A DNA stretch of 64,000 nucleotides from assembly GCA_028023455.1 (NCBI GenBank), contig JAQFVV010000042.1, positions 7,711,922 through 7,775,921 on the forward strand, written 5' to 3'. Of the stretch, positions 62,226 to 64,000 are shown in pieces. The notes under the pieces are model-generated. The model saw only the letters and a program-made list of their open reading frames with translations. It was not told the origin of the DNA and did not search any database. This DNA comes from Epiperipatus broadwayi (Eukaryota > Onychophora > Udeonychophora > Euonychophora > Peripatidae). The number at the start of each line of letters is the position of its first letter. Within the stretch, counting starts at the first letter, position 1. Position numbers and translations under genes: made by a program.

Positions 62226-64000
62226 TCAATCAATGTTTTGGAGAATCACTGATGTTAAATGATATATATGTCTTCTGACATGCAGTCCACTTTCAAGTTT
62301 AATTACCCATATGACTTCAGATACTTTGTCAACTATGGTGCCAGGTATCCATTTCTCAACCCGTACAGTTTTGCTATCTCTAAATTTCACGAAGGTTGTA
62401 TTATACATATCTTCACTAGAAATACTTTTTTTTCTGATTTCTTTTTTATAGGTAAAAGTTTAGATGGATTGAGTATGACATTTTCTACCAAACAGCAACT
62501 CTGCAGATATTTTACAGGTTATCACATTAGGGATAAAATGGTGGTAAAAACATAATTTCTATTAGTGTTTCTTTTATATTTGTAAATTTTACTTTTCTCA
62601 AGGCAGATTTAAAACTTTGGATTGCCTTTTCTACAAGTTTGTTAGAGTGAGGGTGGTAGGCTGGAGCAAGAATATGACAAATGCCTTTATGTAGTTTTCA
62701 AAATCTGCAGAAATAATCCCTGTTCTATTATCAAATACCAAGATTTCAGGATATCCATGAGTGGCAAACATTTCCTGAAGGGCTTTTGTGGTACATTGAG
62801 TAGTTGTAGTTTTCACGAGCTTATACTCTGCTCATCTGCTGTACGAATCTATAATTATTAGTATTAAATGTCAATTCAAAGATCCTGCATAATCTGTATG
62901 GATATACCTCCATGGTTTTTGGTCTCTATCCATGGTTTATAATCTTCCTTTGGTAAATCAGCCACAGATTGGCAATCATGGTAGACTTTGTTTAATTTTG
63001 CTATTTATTTTAGGCCACCACACATATGAAGGTGTGAGCACTTTCATCCATACAACTCCTGGATTTTCTTTATGTAACAACTTTAGCACTTGTTTTTGTC
63101 CTTTCATTTGTATGAGTACTCAATCATTCATTAGGGTACAGCCATTAAAGATTAATAAACTCTGACGAATGTACCAAATTTTCATAGCAATAAAACTTGG
63201 TTGACTTTTTGGCCATCATTCTTAAATCCAATTCTTCAATTTAATATATCCAGGGTCTATTTGTCCCACCAGAAATTTTAGAACTAATTAGATTTTCGAT
63301 AATATTTGTTGTGTCTAACATGTTTACTTTGGTAAATTTCCATTGAACTCTTGCACAATGCATCCGCGTGCATAGTCTCTTTTTCTGTCTTGTAAACTAA
63401 TTCATAGTCATAGATGGTTAATGGGTTATTCCACCTTAAAAGTCTCTGTCTAGCATATTTTGGATGTTTTTATCTTTTCCAAAAATTCCAAGTTAAAGAT
63501 GATGATCCATACATATTGTAAAATTATGTTCATGTACGTATTGATGGAATTTCGTTATTGCAAATATTATAGCTAGGGCTTCCTTATTTAATTGACTATA
63601 ATTTTTTCATCTGATGATAACATATTGGAGGATAAGCAATCAGATGTTTGCTTTCACCATACCAATGTAAGATGATCAGCTTCAACTCCAAAAATCTGAA
63701 ACATCTATAGTAATCATCACTTCTAAATCACACTTATAATGCACTAAAAGTTTTTCTGACATTAATAAATTCTTAGCTTTCTGGAATGCAATTTTGTTCT
63801 CTTCATTCCATTTCCAGCATTTTTCCTTATATAATAACTCATACAACAGTGTTAATACATATAATTTACCCAGTAAAAAAACTTTCATAGAAATTTAACA
63901 GTCCCAGAAAATCTTGTAAATCTTTTATATTCTTAAGAGTGGCAGCTTCTTTTTAATTCATTTGTTATTGTTTGATGTTCAAACACATTATCTGTAGTTA
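62226..64000 (-). mobile_element. Ty3/gypsy retrotransposon pol remnant, cut by the window edge
   Basis: The minus strand gives, from the right edge leftward, the reverse transcriptase end with LQDFLGLLNFYESF (63,880-63,935). Then comes the RT-RNase H hinge (63,682-63,888) with LYELLYKEKCWKWNEENKIA, FQKAKNLLMSEKLLVHYKCD and ITIDVSD, the RNase H first Asp. RNase H is decayed (63,160-63,640). The integrase H2-C2 area follows with YVWWPKINSKI near 63,010. The core has IQIxYAG-like sequence near 62,900 and ALQEMFATHGYPEILVFDNR (62,631-62,816), then the C-terminal KWIPGTIVDKVSEVIWVIKL and RRHIYHLT (62,226-62,408). The GPF-like end plus RRHxxHL marks the K02A2.6-like gypsy lineage of animals. It has many stops and is dead. 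Confidence 0.85.

Overview
The window looks like a piece of a large, strongly AT-rich animal nuclear genome, most likely an invertebrate. There are no bacterial operons and no dense coding. Instead there are long AT-rich introns and spacers, many microsatellites, and a graveyard of transposable elements: RTE, CR1/jockey-like and L1/Tx1-like LINEs, Ty3/gypsy pieces, a mariner, a pogo/Tigger-like element and several foldback elements. The style of the gypsy gag and mariner remnants would fit an arthropod, but the sequence does not fix the phylum.

Layout. 0-5 kb: a diverged direct repeat pair, a 5'-truncated RTE LINE remnant (minus) and a decayed Ty3/gypsy gag (minus). 6.6-17.2 kb: a non-coding repeat landscape with two TATA-containing, LTR-like segments (about 6.7 and 13.8 kb). 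Each is followed by tandem arrays and then by a homologous end block (about 9.9-10.1 and 16.3-16.6 kb). A 1.35-kb TA-flanked pogo/Tigger-like derivative and a foldback element sit between them, and a third LTR-like promoter lies on the minus strand at 17.1 kb. 18.3-20.0 kb: a cluster of diverged direct and inverted repeats. 21.1-21.6 kb: a second RTE fragment. 26.5-28.1 kb: about five units of a roughly 470-bp repeat arranged tail to tail. 28.5-30.3 kb: a plus-strand RTE remnant split by a nested foldback element.

33.8-56.8 kb: the only candidate host gene, on the plus strand. An ATG-initiated exon (33,774-33,925) ends in a consensus splice donor. An exon with an acceptor and a donor (56,705-56,811) follows in the matching phase, about 22.8 kb away. 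I do not recognise the protein. The putative intron carries an L1/Tx1-like LINE (40.1-43.2 kb, minus), a very old LINE (44.8-45.7 kb, plus), a possible gag remnant (46.9-47.4 kb), a nearly complete CR1/jockey-like LINE with a PHD-like finger and an FP-like ORF1 (about 48.0-51.9 kb, minus), a long perfect AAT microsatellite, and an internally deleted mariner (52.9-53.8 kb, minus).

56.8-64 kb: further AT-rich sequence, a probable solo LTR (58.3-58.9 kb), a small TIR element (59.15-59.39 kb), and the RT-RNase H-integrase part of a decayed Ty3/gypsy element that runs off the right edge (minus).

All transposon reading frames carry stops or frameshifts, so none looks autonomous. No tRNA, rRNA or CRISPR was found. 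Protein assignments rest on motifs read by eye; no database search was possible.
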